From positions 1-64,000 of the forward strand of contig NZ_NGJY01000004.1 of the NCBI RefSeq assembly GCF_003987565.1: a stretch of DNA of 64,000 bases. Direction: 5' to 3'. The notes below the pieces were generated by a model. The model was given only the letters and a program-made list of their open reading frames with translations, searched no databases and was not told the origin of the DNA. The DNA is from Vagococcus fessus. Its GTDB lineage: Bacteria; Bacillota; Bacilli; Lactobacillales; Vagococcaceae. Shown piece by piece: positions 41,684-50,239 of this stretch (position 1 is the first letter of the stretch; each line of letters begins with the position of its first letter). The position numbers and the translations under genes were made by a program.

Positions 41684-42661
41684 ATGAAAAATTTTAAAGT
41701 AACACGTTTAATTGTTTTAATGGCAGTTTTAATGGGTATCAGTGTCACTAGCACGGTATCAGACGCGAGTTCAGGCAATTCTGCGCATAGTTATGCAATA
41801 AGAACGTCAGAGCCATCGTATAAAATTGATACTACTTACAAATTAGGGGCATATGAAGGTTCTAGTCAAAAAGCAGTTAATAATTTCATTGTTCTCCATG
41901 AGGTTGGGGTCGATAATTCTCCAGCAATCAACAATGCTATTTTTATGAAACGAGAATGGTCCAATAATGGGGCATACACCTCATTTATTGTTGGAGATGG
42001 CGGTAAAGTTTATCAGGTAGGGGAAGATGGATATGTTCAATGGGGCGCTGGGACATATATGAATAACAACTCTCCAGTTCAAATTGAATTAGCGCGTACT
42101 AATAATAAAAAAACTTTTGAAAAAGATTATAAGGTCTATGTAACGCTTGCTCGTGACATGTCAAAAAAATATAACATTCCATTAACACTTGATAGCGCCT
42201 ATCCAAATCGAGGTATTAAAACTCATTTATGGGTAACGCAAAACATTTGGGGTGACCATCAGGATCCGTATGCTTATTTAGCACGATGGGGAATTACTAA
42301 AGCTAAATTATCTAATGATATTAAAGTAGGTATTAAAACTGGAAATGAAGTTGTTCCGCCAAACAAACCTAATAAACCAGAAAAACCAAAACCACCAGTT
42401 GCAGCACCTAATGGTAAATGGATTAAAGAAAAAGGAACATTCAAACTTTCTGAAACCATTAACCTTAGAAATAAACCAGATACATCAAAAAATGTAATCA
42501 TGCAGCTTGATAAAAACCAAGAAGTTAAATACGATCAATTCATTGTAGCTAATCAATTCGTATGGATTAGACAGCCTCGAGAAGATGGAACATTCGCTTA
42601 TATGGCAACAGGAAACGTAGATAAAGGAGTTCGTTCAAGCTACTGGGGAACATTTAAATAA
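41684..42661 (+). CDS. Endolysin, N-acetylmuramoyl-L-alanine amidase with signal peptide
   Basis: A 325-residue lysin. The first 28 residues form a classical signal (VTRLIVLMAVLMGISVTSTV then SDASS). An Amidase_2 domain follows at about residues 45-205, with zinc-binding-like His in FIVLHEVG and in IWGDHQDPYAYL. A Pro/Lys linker (PPNKPNKPEKPKPP) leads to a C-terminal SH3b-type wall-binding domain (INLRNKPDTSKNVIMQLDKN). It cleaves the bond between MurNAc and L-Ala at lysis. The signal peptide suggests export by the host Sec system, with the holin serving to trigger activation. Confidence 0.94.
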   Translation: MKNFKVTRLIVLMAVLMGISVTSTVSDASSGNSAHSYAIRTSEPSYKIDTTYKLGAYEGSSQKAVNNFIVLHEVGVDNSPAINNAIFMKREWSNNGAYTSFIVGDGGKVYQVGEDGYVQWGAGTYMNNNSPVQIELARTNNKKTFEKDYKVYVTLARDMSKKYNIPLTLDSAYPNRGIKTHLWVTQNIWGDHQDPYAYLARWGITKAKLSNDIKVGIKTGNEVVPPNKPNKPEKPKPPVAAPNGKWIKEKGTFKLSETINLRNKPDTSKNVIMQLDKNQEVKYDQFIVANQFVWIRQPREDGTFAYMATGNVDKGVRSSYWGTFK

Positions 42662-42667
42662 AATTAA

Positions 42668-42703
42668 AAGCCTATCTCATTTTGAGGTAGGCTTATTTTT
42701 TAT
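42668..42703. terminator. Terminator ending the late operon
   Basis: AAGCCTATCTCA (42668-42679) / TGAGGTAGGCTT (42683-42694), then ATTTTTT. Lies between the convergent lysin and 42706 genes. Confidence 0.9.
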
Positions 42704-42705
42704 GC

Positions 42706-42951
42706 TTACTTTTTAATGTAACGCTGCTTAGTTACTAAACTAGTTGTATTCATTTCATCAAAACATCTTCTGAAATAATGGGACCACTTAGTCATATTCT
42801 TCGCATTTTCTGCAGCTGCAACAGAATCGTAGATATAGACTTTTTGATATACACGATTAATGACTACATTACCTCTACGATATATTAGTTTTTCAATACT
42901 TTCCATCAGCTCGTCATACAGACGTTTTTCTAGTTGTTCTTTAGTTTCCAT
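42706..42951 (-). CDS. Hypothetical protein next to attR
   Basis: An 81-residue basic protein, minus strand against the late genes, ATG after AAGGAGTG. Contains LIYRRGNVVINRVYQKVYIY and MTKWSHYFRRCFDEMN. A TATAAT lies about 55 bases upstream. Genes in this place, between lysis module and attachment site and with opposite direction, are often expressed in the lysogen and may change the host, but I recognise no family. Confidence 0.7.
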   Translation of the reverse strand: METKEQLEKRLYDELMESIEKLIYRRGNVVINRVYQKVYIYDSVAAAENAKNMTKWSHYFRRCFDEMNTTSLVTKQRYIKK

Positions 42952-43020
42952 TGTATCACTCCTTTACAAGTAGATACGTAGGAACATTTCAATTTTATTA
43001 TAATAGTAGGAAAAATATTA

Positions 43021-43044
43021 TTTTGAATACGATATTGACTACGG
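43021..43044. repeat. Right arm: tandem integrase-binding-like 12-mers
   Basis: TTTTGAATACGA and TATTGACTACGG, degenerate copies of the left-arm pair at 8333-8356 in the same orientation and spacing, 99 bp inside the attR core. Confidence 0.6.
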
Positions 43045-43080
43045 TTTGTTTCTATTTCATTAGTTTTTATTCGTTAAGGC

Positions 43081-43112
43081 AAAATAAAAAAGCCTTATAT
43101 AATAAGGCTTTT
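43081..43112 (-). terminator. Phage-supplied terminator of ssrA
   Basis: On the minus strand AGCCTTAT-TAT-ATAAGGCT followed by TTTTTATTTT. It replaces the host terminator that integration moved to 8212-8246 and shields the phage gene at 42706 from tmRNA transcription. Confidence 0.88.
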
Positions 43113-43143
43113 CGGTAATAATCCATTATATTCGTATCATATA

Positions 43144-43160
43144 ATGGAGGCGGCGGGAGT
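43144..43160. other. attR core
   Basis: A 17-bp core identical to 8273-8289. It supplies the end of the T-loop, the 3' T-stem strand, the 3' acceptor strand and the discriminator base of tmRNA. The inverted repeat CCATTATAT / ATATAATGG (43123-43131 and 43139-43147) runs into it, paralleling the different hairpin at attL. Confidence 0.95.
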
Positions 43161-43505
43161 CGAACCCGCGTCCAAGCATATCGCCACTTCAATATCTACG
43201 TCCATAGTTTTATGTTTGAGGTTTCGCTAAGATATCTGACACAAAACAAACATACTTCTTCGCTAGTCTGATGATCTCTTCTAACTATTGCAGACGGAAA
43301 CGGTTAGCGTATCCCACTTAATTTGAGACCCTTACCCGGTACATGGGCGATACCGGAAGGATCTTCACCCGCTGTTTTTAGGCAGCTAAAGCGAAAGTGT
43401 TTTCGTTTTTAGCAGTTATATTTAACTGTTAACGTTTTAACGTAGACGTAACCTACGAAACGCAATTCAAGCGCGAACTATACCTGTCGAATCCGTAACG
43501 CCCCC
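43145..43505 (-). ncRNA. ssrA: tmRNA
   Basis: A 361-nt transfer-messenger RNA that rescues stalled ribosomes. The 5' end GGGGGCGTTACGGATTCGAC pairs with the 3' CGCCTCC; the T-arm GCGGG-TTCGACT-CCCGC is intact; CCA is not encoded. The tag reading frame at 43413-43378 encodes AKNENTFALAA and a stop. A TATACT at 43549-43544 (minus) may be its -10 box. Its last 16 nucleotides now come from the phage half of attR, identical to the host's, so it remains functional. Confidence 0.97.
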
Positions 43506-43573
43506 TTAATAAAAAGTGGGTACGGTGTTAAAGTACAATATGTAGTATACCATAGGACTTTATAAAAAAAAAG

Positions 43574-43605
43574 AAACAGCTCCTAAAAAGAACAGGAGCT
43601 GTAGT
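43574..43605 (-). terminator. Terminator of the HAD phosphatase gene
   Basis: On the minus strand ACAGCTCCTGTTC-TTTTT-AGGAGCTGT followed by TTCTTTTTTTTT, just ahead of the ssrA promoter region. Confidence 0.88.
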
Positions 43606-43609
43606 GAAA

Positions 43610-44389
43610 TTAAATTAAATTGAAATGTTTTAAGGCTTGGACAATTCCACCTTCAGTATTTTTAGCAGTGACATAAGTTGCTAATTCTTTTAATTCAGGG
43701 ATCGCATTTCCCATAGCAATTTTATTGTCACAGGCTTTAAGTAAATCGATATCATTAGGACCGTCACCGAATCCGTATGTTGCAACGCCCTCAAGGCCAA
43801 GTTCTTTAACAAGAGCTTTGATACCCGTTCCTTTTGATCCACCTTTAGAAACCACATCGATCGAGTAAGGACCATTACGATAAAATGTTAGATCATCAAA
43901 TTCAGCGTGATACTTCTCATCATCTGTTTGACCTAAGATAAGTAACATATTTAAATCGCGTTTTTCGTAATAAGTGGCATCAATTTCTGGCAAGTCAGAA
44001 TGAATAAAAGCATATGAGTTTTTAGTATTTTCGCTATGTCCAGATACACGAATAGCATCTGGTGTATAGAAACCGATTTCTTGATTTAATTCAGCTGTTT
44101 TTTCCGCTAAACGACGGCATGTTTCTTTCGGGATAATCGTGTTAACGACTTCTTTTCCTTCGAATAAAACATATTGTCCATTCATCGTAATGAAAGAATC
44201 AATCCCAGCAGCGGCGCTAATTTCTTTAATTTCTAAATTAGTTCGACCAGTCGCAATAATGGGGATAATATTATTTTCTTTAAGTTGAGTCATAGCCTGA
44301 GCCACTTCTGGTGTTATTTTTGAATGTTTATCAAGAAGTGTGCCATCTAAATCAAAAAATGCTAAACCTTTAATAGCTGTTAGTGTCAT
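43610..44389 (-). CDS. HAD-superfamily sugar phosphatase, Cof type
   Basis: A 259-residue cytoplasmic phosphatase of the HAD-IIB (Cof/YidA-like) group. Motif I FFDLDGTLLD (nucleophile Asp), motif II IIATGRT, Lys in KGGSKGTGIKAL and motif III/IV YGFGDGPNDIDLL are present. Likely removes phosphate from sugar phosphates or flavin-type metabolites; the substrate cannot be set. ATG follows AAGGAG. Single-gene unit. Confidence 0.92.
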   Translation of the reverse strand: MTLTAIKGLAFFDLDGTLLDKHSKITPEVAQAMTQLKENNIIPIIATGRTNLEIKEISAAAGIDSFITMNGQYVLFEGKEVVNTIIPKETCRRLAEKTAELNQEIGFYTPDAIRVSGHSENTKNSYAFIHSDLPEIDATYYEKRDLNMLLILGQTDDEKYHAEFDDLTFYRNGPYSIDVVSKGGSKGTGIKALVKELGLEGVATYGFGDGPNDIDLLKACDNKIAMGNAIPELKELATYVTAKNTEGGIVQALKHFNLI

Positions 44390-44583
44390 ATAAAAATCTC
44401 CTTACTAAATATAATAGATTAAGGATAACAGAAAGAAAGCGTCTTTACTATTAAAGACTATTTCGACAGTATGAAGAATATATGAATTTGTTGAAGGATA
44501 TAAGAAATCATAGTTAGAAACAGTTTATAGTATCATTTTATAGTATAATTAAGAGAAGAATGTTTGGTAAAGGAGACGATAAC

Positions 44584-45303
44584 ATGAAAATTTTAATGAT
44601 TGAAGATAATGAATCCGTATCAGAAATGATGCAGATGTTTTTTTTAAATGAGGAATGGGATGCAACGTTTAAAGATGATGGGAAAGAAGGTCTAGATGCG
44701 TTCTTAGAGGCCCCAGACAAATGGGACATGATTACGCTTGATTTGAATTTACCGACGATGGATGGTGTATCAGTGTGTCGTGAGATTCGTAAAGTATCAA
44801 GTACAGTCCCGATTATAATGTTGACAGCGAGAGATTCTGAAAGTGATCAAGTTATTGGATTAGAGATGGGGGCAGATGATTATGTGACTAAACCGTTTAG
44901 TCCATTAACTCTGATTGCTAGACTCAAAGCGCTGCATCGACGCGCTGAACTTAAAGAGCCAGGATCAGAAACTGAACCAACGAAACAAGCATTTGAAGTG
45001 GAAACTAAACGCTTTAAAATGAATACAAAAACAAGAGAAGTTTACCTAGATGGTGCTTTAATCACAGGACTAACACCAAAAGAATTCGATTTACTATATA
45101 CCTTAGCTAATAAACCGAGACAAGTTTTCTCGCGTGAGCAACTATTAGAGATGGTTTGGGATTACCAATATTTTGGTGATGAAAGAACAGTGGACGCACA
45201 TATCAAGAAATTGAGACAAAAGATTGAAAAAGTAGGGCCACAAGTGATTCAGACAGTTTGGGGTGTAGGATACAAATTTGATGATTCAGGAGTCAAAGCT
45301 TAA
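44584..45303 (+). CDS. OmpR-family response regulator
   Basis: A 239-residue two-component regulator. The receiver (1-120) has acidic E7/D8, phosphoacceptor D53 in ITLDLNLP and a Lys in VTKPFSP. A winged-helix DNA-binding domain follows (LTPKEFDLLYTLANKPRQVF, HIKKLRQKIE, VWGVGYKF). The start at 44584 follows AAAGGAGACG rather than the upstream ATG. Its stop overlaps the kinase start. The stimulus cannot be deduced. A TATAAT lies about 35 bases upstream. Confidence 0.93.
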   Translation: MKILMIEDNESVSEMMQMFFLNEEWDATFKDDGKEGLDAFLEAPDKWDMITLDLNLPTMDGVSVCREIRKVSSTVPIIMLTARDSESDQVIGLEMGADDYVTKPFSPLTLIARLKALHRRAELKEPGSETEPTKQAFEVETKRFKMNTKTREVYLDGALITGLTPKEFDLLYTLANKPRQVFSREQLLEMVWDYQYFGDERTVDAHIKKLRQKIEKVGPQVIQTVWGVGYKFDDSGVKA

Positions 45304-46751
45304 TGAAATATCTTTTTCAACAGATGTTAGCATTTTGGGTAGTTATTTTGACAATTTTGGTTATAGTAGGTGTGTCGTTTACTCAGTTCACACGAGAAAC
45401 GATGCTTAATACAACTTATGATCAGATGGAAGGCTATGCTGATGCTATTCAATACAACAGCATGAAAAAACCTGAAAACTTACTTTCTAATATTCAGTTG
45501 ACTGAACGAGCTTTGAAGAATCAACAAATATTATTTATGGCCATTAATAGTGAGGAAAATATCGAATACCCATTTAGTGTACAAGGGTCTAAGCCGGCTT
45601 TCATTAGCGAAGAAAGCTGGGATGCGTTGAAAAAAGGGAGCGGCGAACCTGTAAGAGAAACGATTAAAGCGCCATTTGGTAATCAAGATGAAGAAGCGGC
45701 AGTAGTTTTAAAACCTTTATATGTAACCAATAGACAAGAAACGAAATTTTACGGGGCGATAGCAATTCTTCAACCCATAAAATATATTGAAAAAAGTATG
45801 GAAGATTTGATTGAGAATCTATTTAAAGGCTTTTTAATATCTAGTGTCATTGCGTTGATTTTTAGTTATATATTTGCGAAATTCCAAGTAAATCGGATTA
45901 ATAGAATGAAAAAAGCCGCGAGACAAATTGCCGAAGGAAATTTTGATATTCATCTTGTCGCTAATGGTAAGGACGAATTAGATGAGTTAGCGGTCGATTT
46001 TAATCGAATGGCTAATGCTCTTAAGGAATCGAATGAAGAAATTGAACGCCAAGAAGACCGACGTAGGCAGTTTATGGCAGATGCAGCACATGAGATGCGG
46101 ACACCTTTAACAACTATAAATGGCTTATTGGAAGGGATAGCCTATCAAGCAATTCCTAAAAATCAAGAAGAAAAATGTATTCAGTTAATGCGTAACGAAA
46201 CGACAAGGTTAATTCGTTTAGTTAATGAAAATCTTGATTATGAAAAAATACGCTCCAATCAAATTAGTATGGTCATCCAAAAATTCAATGCGACGGAAGC
46301 AGTAGAACAAATCATTGAACAATTAAGCTCGAAAGCAGAAGCTTCTGGAAATGAGTTGAGAATGAATACGACTGAACCTGTTCCGGTTATGGCTGATTAT
46401 GATAGATTTGTTCAAGTTTTAGTTAATATTGTGACGAATGCTATTCAATTTACACAAGATGGCTGTATAGATTTAACCCTTTCGCGTTCTGATGGTGTGA
46501 CGAGTGTTGAAGTTAAAGATACAGGTATCGGGATGTCAGAGGATGAGGTTAAAAACATTTGGGAACGTTATTACAAAGTAGACCCGTCTCGTAAAAATAC
46601 CAAATATGGGGAATCTGGCTTAGGATTAGCTATTGTTCACCAATTAATTAAGCTTCATAAAGGAACGATTGATGTTGAAAGTGTAAAAGGGAAAGGAACA
46701 GTGTTTACGATTCATTTTCCTGATTGTGAACCAACAGAAGTAAAAAAATAG
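45303..46751 (+). CDS. Sensor histidine kinase
   Basis: A 482-residue membrane kinase, partner of the preceding regulator. TM1 at about residues 8-28, an extracellular sensor region (30-170), TM2 at about 178-198, HAMP (200-250, FQVNRINRMKKAARQIAEGN), H-box ADAAHEMRTPLTTING near 260, and N, G1 and G2 boxes (NIVTNAIQFT, DTGIGMSEDE, ESGLGLAIVH). The sensor has no recognised ligand-binding motif. Translationally coupled to the regulator. Confidence 0.94.
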   Translation: MKYLFQQMLAFWVVILTILVIVGVSFTQFTRETMLNTTYDQMEGYADAIQYNSMKKPENLLSNIQLTERALKNQQILFMAINSEENIEYPFSVQGSKPAFISEESWDALKKGSGEPVRETIKAPFGNQDEEAAVVLKPLYVTNRQETKFYGAIAILQPIKYIEKSMEDLIENLFKGFLISSVIALIFSYIFAKFQVNRINRMKKAARQIAEGNFDIHLVANGKDELDELAVDFNRMANALKESNEEIERQEDRRRQFMADAAHEMRTPLTTINGLLEGIAYQAIPKNQEEKCIQLMRNETTRLIRLVNENLDYEKIRSNQISMVIQKFNATEAVEQIIEQLSSKAEASGNELRMNTTEPVPVMADYDRFVQVLVNIVTNAIQFTQDGCIDLTLSRSDGVTSVEVKDTGIGMSEDEVKNIWERYYKVDPSRKNTKYGESGLGLAIVHQLIKLHKGTIDVESVKGKGTVFTIHFPDCEPTEVKK

Positions 46752-46759
46752 TTCAATTA

Positions 46760-46804
46760 AAAAGAAGCCTTCTTATTTGTAAAAATAAGTAAGGCTTCTT
46801 TTTA
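46760..46804 (+). terminator. Terminator after the two-component operon
   Basis: AAAAGAAGCCTT pairs with AAGGCTTCTTTT, and an inner CTTATTT/AATAAG extends the stem; it ends in a T-run. Confidence 0.9.
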
Positions 46805-46874
46805 GAGGGGTTAGCTCATGAACACTATTTTTGTTATACTAAGGTAAGAATAAAAAAATGAGGGTGATAATGAG

Positions 46875-47156
46875 ATGGAAGAAAGTTATAGTTATCCACT
46901 AGATTTAGATTGGTCACAAGCGGAGATGGTTGTTGTGATGGAAATGTGGCAAGTGCTTGAAGATGTTTATGAGAAAGGCGTAGATAAAGTAACGTTTTTA
47001 TCAGTTTATAAAAAATTTAAAACGGTTGTTAAAAGTATTGGTGAAGAGCGTCAGTTAGGTAAAGATTTTGAGGCAGCTTCTGGCTATTCATTATATCGTA
47101 CAGTTCAGGAGGCTAAGAAAACTCCTGGAACTATTTTGAAAATGAAGGGAGCTTAA
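46875..47156 (+). CDS. UPF0223 family protein
   Basis: A 93-residue acidic helical protein. YSYPLDLDWSQAEMVVVMEM and YSLYRTVQEAKK are typical of UPF0223 (B. subtilis YktA). The family has no proven function. It stands two bases before the inositol-monophosphatase gene, with typA next, a conserved Firmicute neighbourhood. Confidence 0.9.
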   Translation: MEESYSYPLDLDWSQAEMVVVMEMWQVLEDVYEKGVDKVTFLSVYKKFKTVVKSIGEERQLGKDFEAASGYSLYRTVQEAKKTPGTILKMKGA

Positions 47157-47158
47157 TT

Positions 47159-47932
47159 ATGCAGAGTGAGCAGTTAGTCCTGTTGATTAAAGATTGGCTA
47201 GAAGAAGTAAGTCAGTTAATAAAGACACGCTTGTCAGACCCATTAATAGTAGAAGAAAAGAGCAACCGATCTGATTTGGTTACAAATGTAGATAAGGAAG
47301 TTGAGACTTTTTTTGTTACCAAAATAAAAGAAAGTTTTCCAGAGGATAAAATACTAGGTGAAGAAGGTATTTGTGATAAAGTTGCTGATTTTTCCGGTCG
47401 AGTTTGGGTGATTGATCCTATCGACGGGACTTTGAACTTTGTTAAACAACAGGAAAATTTTTGTACTATGCTTGCGGTCTATGAGGACGGGATTGGTCAA
47501 TTAGGGTTTATATATGAAATAATGACAGACGAATTATTATGGGCAGCAAAAGGTAAAGGAGCTTATTTAAATAGTAAACGTATCGAAGAGGTTAAAGATA
47601 GGACGTTGTCTGAAGGGATTGTTTCTATCAATACGCGTTTATTTTTAGAAGATACATTAGGGTTACAGAAATTTGCCTTAAACTCCTTGGCCGTTCGTAT
47701 GACAGGATGTGCGGGATTGGCTTTTAAAGAAGTTGTCAAAGGAAATTTTGTGGCATATGTCAGTCGTATTCAACCTTGGGACTATGCAGCTGCTCGTGTT
47801 ATTTTTGAGGAAGTTGGGTTAGAACTTATTAATTTAACCGGTAAGTCCCTAGAGCTTGATGAAAAGGTGATAGCCATGGGGGCTACACCTGCTGTCTATG
47901 CTGAGTATGTAAAACAGGACCCCGCGCAATAA
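47159..47932 (+). CDS. Inositol monophosphatase family protein
   Basis: A 257-residue magnesium-dependent phosphatase. The motifs GEEGI (metal Glu), VIDPIDGTLNFV (metal Asp pair) and WDYAAARVIFEEVG (substrate-site Asp) are all visible. It may act on inositol phosphate, 3'-phosphoadenosine phosphate or sugar phosphates; sequence alone does not tell. It is in an operon with UPF0223. Confidence 0.93.
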   Translation: MQSEQLVLLIKDWLEEVSQLIKTRLSDPLIVEEKSNRSDLVTNVDKEVETFFVTKIKESFPEDKILGEEGICDKVADFSGRVWVIDPIDGTLNFVKQQENFCTMLAVYEDGIGQLGFIYEIMTDELLWAAKGKGAYLNSKRIEEVKDRTLSEGIVSINTRLFLEDTLGLQKFALNSLAVRMTGCAGLAFKEVVKGNFVAYVSRIQPWDYAAARVIFEEVGLELINLTGKSLELDEKVIAMGATPAVYAEYVKQDPAQ

Positions 47933-48076
47933 AAATCGAACTTTCTGAAAAGTTTTTATTGTTTTTCATGCGGTTTTATTGTTATAATGAAAAGTCGAGT
48001 TAATTTGAAATTAAACTTATGGGGTAAAACTTATGCTCTGTAGGTACGCTTTATAAATAGTGAGGAGAATGAATAA

Positions 48077-49912
48077 GTGAAATTAAGAGAAGATATTCGT
48101 AACGTTGCCATTATCGCCCATGTCGATCACGGTAAAACAACAGTCGTAGATGAAATGTTAAAACAATCGCAAACATTAGATGGACATACCGCTTTAGACG
48201 AGCGCGCAATGGACTCAAATGATATTGAAAAAGAACGTGGTATTACAATTTTAGCTAAAAATACAGCTATCAAATATAATGACAAACAAATCAACATCTT
48301 AGATACACCAGGACATGCCGATTTCGGTGGAGAAGTGGAACGTATCATGAAAATGGTTGATGGTGTTATCTTAGTAGTAGATGCTTACGAAGGAACAATG
48401 CCCCAAACACGTTTCGTACTTAAAAAAGCTTTAGAGCAAAAATTAACACCAATCGTGTTAGTTAACAAAATTGATAAACCTTCAGCTCGTCCTGCAGAAG
48501 TAGTTGACGAAGTATTAGAATTACTTATCGAACTAGGAGCAGATGACGATCAATTAGACTTCCCAGTTATCTATGCATCAGCATTAAACGGAACATCAAG
48601 TTTATCAGATGATCCAGCTGACCAAGAAGAAACTATGAACCCAGTGTTCGAAACAATCTTAGACCATATTCCAGCACCAGTTGATAATAGCGATGAGCCA
48701 TTACAATTCCAAGTATCATTACTTGATTACAATGACTACGTTGGACGTATTGGGATTGGCCGTGTATTCCGCGGAACAATCAAAGTAGGAGATAGCGTAT
48801 CTCTTATGAAATTAGACGGAACTGCTAAAAACTTCCGTGTTACTAAAATCTTTGGTTTCTTCGGTTTAGACCGTGTTGAAATTGAAGAAGCTAAAGCAGG
48901 GGACTTAATCGCTGTTTCAGGTATGGAAGATATCTTCGTTGGGGAAACTGTTACTCCAGTTGACCATCAAGATGCTTTACCAATCCTACACATTGATGAG
49001 CCTACTTTACAAATGACATTCTTAGTAAATAATTCTCCATTTGCTGGACGCGAAGGTAAATTCGTAACGTCTCGTAAAATTGAAGAACGTTTAGTAAGTC
49101 AATTACAAACTGACGTGTCACTTAAAGTTGAAAATACTGACTCACCAGATGCATGGACTGTATCAGGTCGTGGAGAATTACATTTATCAATCTTAATCGA
49201 AAACATGCGTCGTGAAGGTTACGAATTACAAGTATCACGTCCAGAAGTTATCGTTAAAGAGTTTAATGGTGTGAAATGTGAACCATTCGAACGTGTACAA
49301 ATTGATACTCCAGAAGAATATATGGGTTCAATTATCGAATCATTAAGCCAACGTAAAGGTGAAATGCAAGATATGATCCATACTGGTAACGGACAAATTC
49401 GTTTAATCTTCTTAGCTCCAGCTCGTGGTTTAATCGGATACACAACTGAGTTCATGTCAATGACTCGTGGTTATGGTATCATGCACCACACATTTGACCA
49501 ATACTTACCAATGATTTCGGGCGTTATCGGTGGCCGTCGTAATGGTGCGTTAGTATCTATCGACACTGGTAAAGCAACAACATACTCAATCATGAGTATC
49601 GAAGAACGTGGTACTGTCTTTGTTGAACCAACAACTGAAGTATACGAAGGTATGGTTATTGGTGAAAACTCTCGTGAGAATGACTTAACAGTTAACATTA
49701 CGAAAGCTAAACAACAAACAAACGTCCGCTCAGCAAATAAAGATCAAACTAACGTTATCAAAAAACCTAAAGAAATGTCTTTAGAAGAATCATTAGAATT
49801 CTTGAATGAAGATGAGTACTGTGAAGTAACTCCTGAAAACATTCGTTTACGTAAAAAAATCTTAAACAAAGCTGAACGTGAGAAATCTCAAAAGAAAAAT
49901 AAAAAAGCGTAA
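48077..49912 (+). CDS. typA: Translational GTPase TypA/BipA
   Basis: A 611-residue ribosome-binding GTPase involved in 50S assembly and stress or cold adaptation. G1 AHVDHGKT (about residues 14-21), G2 in KERGITILAKNT, G3 DTPGHADFGGEV, G4 NKIDKP and the TypA-specific C-terminal domain (RGTVFVEPTTEVYEGM). GTG start after GAGGAG. Codon use is strongly biased to preferred codons, in clear contrast to the prophage genes. Confidence 0.98.
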   Translation: MKLREDIRNVAIIAHVDHGKTTVVDEMLKQSQTLDGHTALDERAMDSNDIEKERGITILAKNTAIKYNDKQINILDTPGHADFGGEVERIMKMVDGVILVVDAYEGTMPQTRFVLKKALEQKLTPIVLVNKIDKPSARPAEVVDEVLELLIELGADDDQLDFPVIYASALNGTSSLSDDPADQEETMNPVFETILDHIPAPVDNSDEPLQFQVSLLDYNDYVGRIGIGRVFRGTIKVGDSVSLMKLDGTAKNFRVTKIFGFFGLDRVEIEEAKAGDLIAVSGMEDIFVGETVTPVDHQDALPILHIDEPTLQMTFLVNNSPFAGREGKFVTSRKIEERLVSQLQTDVSLKVENTDSPDAWTVSGRGELHLSILIENMRREGYELQVSRPEVIVKEFNGVKCEPFERVQIDTPEEYMGSIIESLSQRKGEMQDMIHTGNGQIRLIFLAPARGLIGYTTEFMSMTRGYGIMHHTFDQYLPMISGVIGGRRNGALVSIDTGKATTYSIMSIEERGTVFVEPTTEVYEGMVIGENSRENDLTVNITKAKQQTNVRSANKDQTNVIKKPKEMSLEESLEFLNEDEYCEVTPENIRLRKKILNKAEREKSQKKNKKA

Positions 49913-49918
49913 TTTTTA

Positions 49919-49947
49919 AACTCCCTAAATTTTAGGGAGTTTTTTTG
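49919..49947 (+). terminator. Terminator of typA
   Basis: ACTCCCTAAA / TTTAGGGAGT followed by seven T residues. Confidence 0.93.
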
Positions 49948-49988
49948 TTAGCAATGTATGAAAAAAATAATTTAATTAGTGAAAAATG

Positions 49989-50017
49989 TTGCAATTGGAA
50001 AACGCTTTCTTTATACT
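49989..50017 (+). promoter_or_regulatory. Promoter of the B12 operon with cre-like site in spacer
   Basis: TTGCAA (49989-49994), a 17-base spacer and TATACT (50012-50017). The spacer contains GGAAAACGCTTTCT (49997-50010), which matches the Gram-positive catabolite-responsive element in 12 of 14 positions of WGWAARCGYTWWMA. CcpA binding here would directly block RNA polymerase. Confidence 0.75.
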
Positions 50018-50023
50018 GGGTAT

Positions 50024-50166
50024 GAATAGCTGCATAAGGAAAAGGAATGGGGTGGAAATCCCCAGCAGACCCTTTCTACTGTAACATGGACGAAATCTCA
50101 AACAGTCACTTCAAGGGAAGACGAGATAGTAGGATGAAATGGAGCCAGGATACTTGTTCTTATGTG
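50024..50166 (+). ncRNA. Cobalamin riboswitch aptamer
   Basis: The conserved blocks appear in order: GGGGTGGAAATCCCC, AGCAGACCCTTCTACTGTAA and the B12-box type GAGCCAGGATACTTG, with a variable arm between. It senses cobalamin and turns off the downstream operon. The expression platform with several hairpins and a terminator follows to 50270. Confidence 0.93.
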
Positions 50167-50239
50167 AAAAAACTGACAATTGGATTGGGAAAATTGTCTT
50201 GTGGTTCTTTTCAGTGGACAAGACTGTCGATTAATCTAC

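Larger units (their letters stand above)
8273..43160. mobile_element. Complete siphophage prophage in ssrA
   Basis: The 17-bp core ATGGAGGCGGCGGGAGT occurs at 8273-8289 and again at 43144-43160, where it forms the 3' end of ssrA. Between the copies lies a full temperate phage: tyrosine integrase next to attL, lysogeny switch, antirepressor, replication genes, late regulator, terminase, HK97-type head, long non-contractile tail, holin and amidase. Length is 34.9 kb. All structural genes are intact and in conventional order, so it looks capable of induction. Genes at both edges and the lysogeny genes run leftward; the early and late genes run rightward. Confidence 0.97.

Noticed and set aside
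8273-43160. CRISPR array or restriction-modification system in the prophage
   Set aside because: No regularly spaced repeats and no methylase or restriction genes are present; repeats found are isolated pairs.
43145-43505. tmRNA disrupted by the prophage
   Set aside because: The 17-bp core restores the acceptor and T-arm strands exactly, so the gene is intact.
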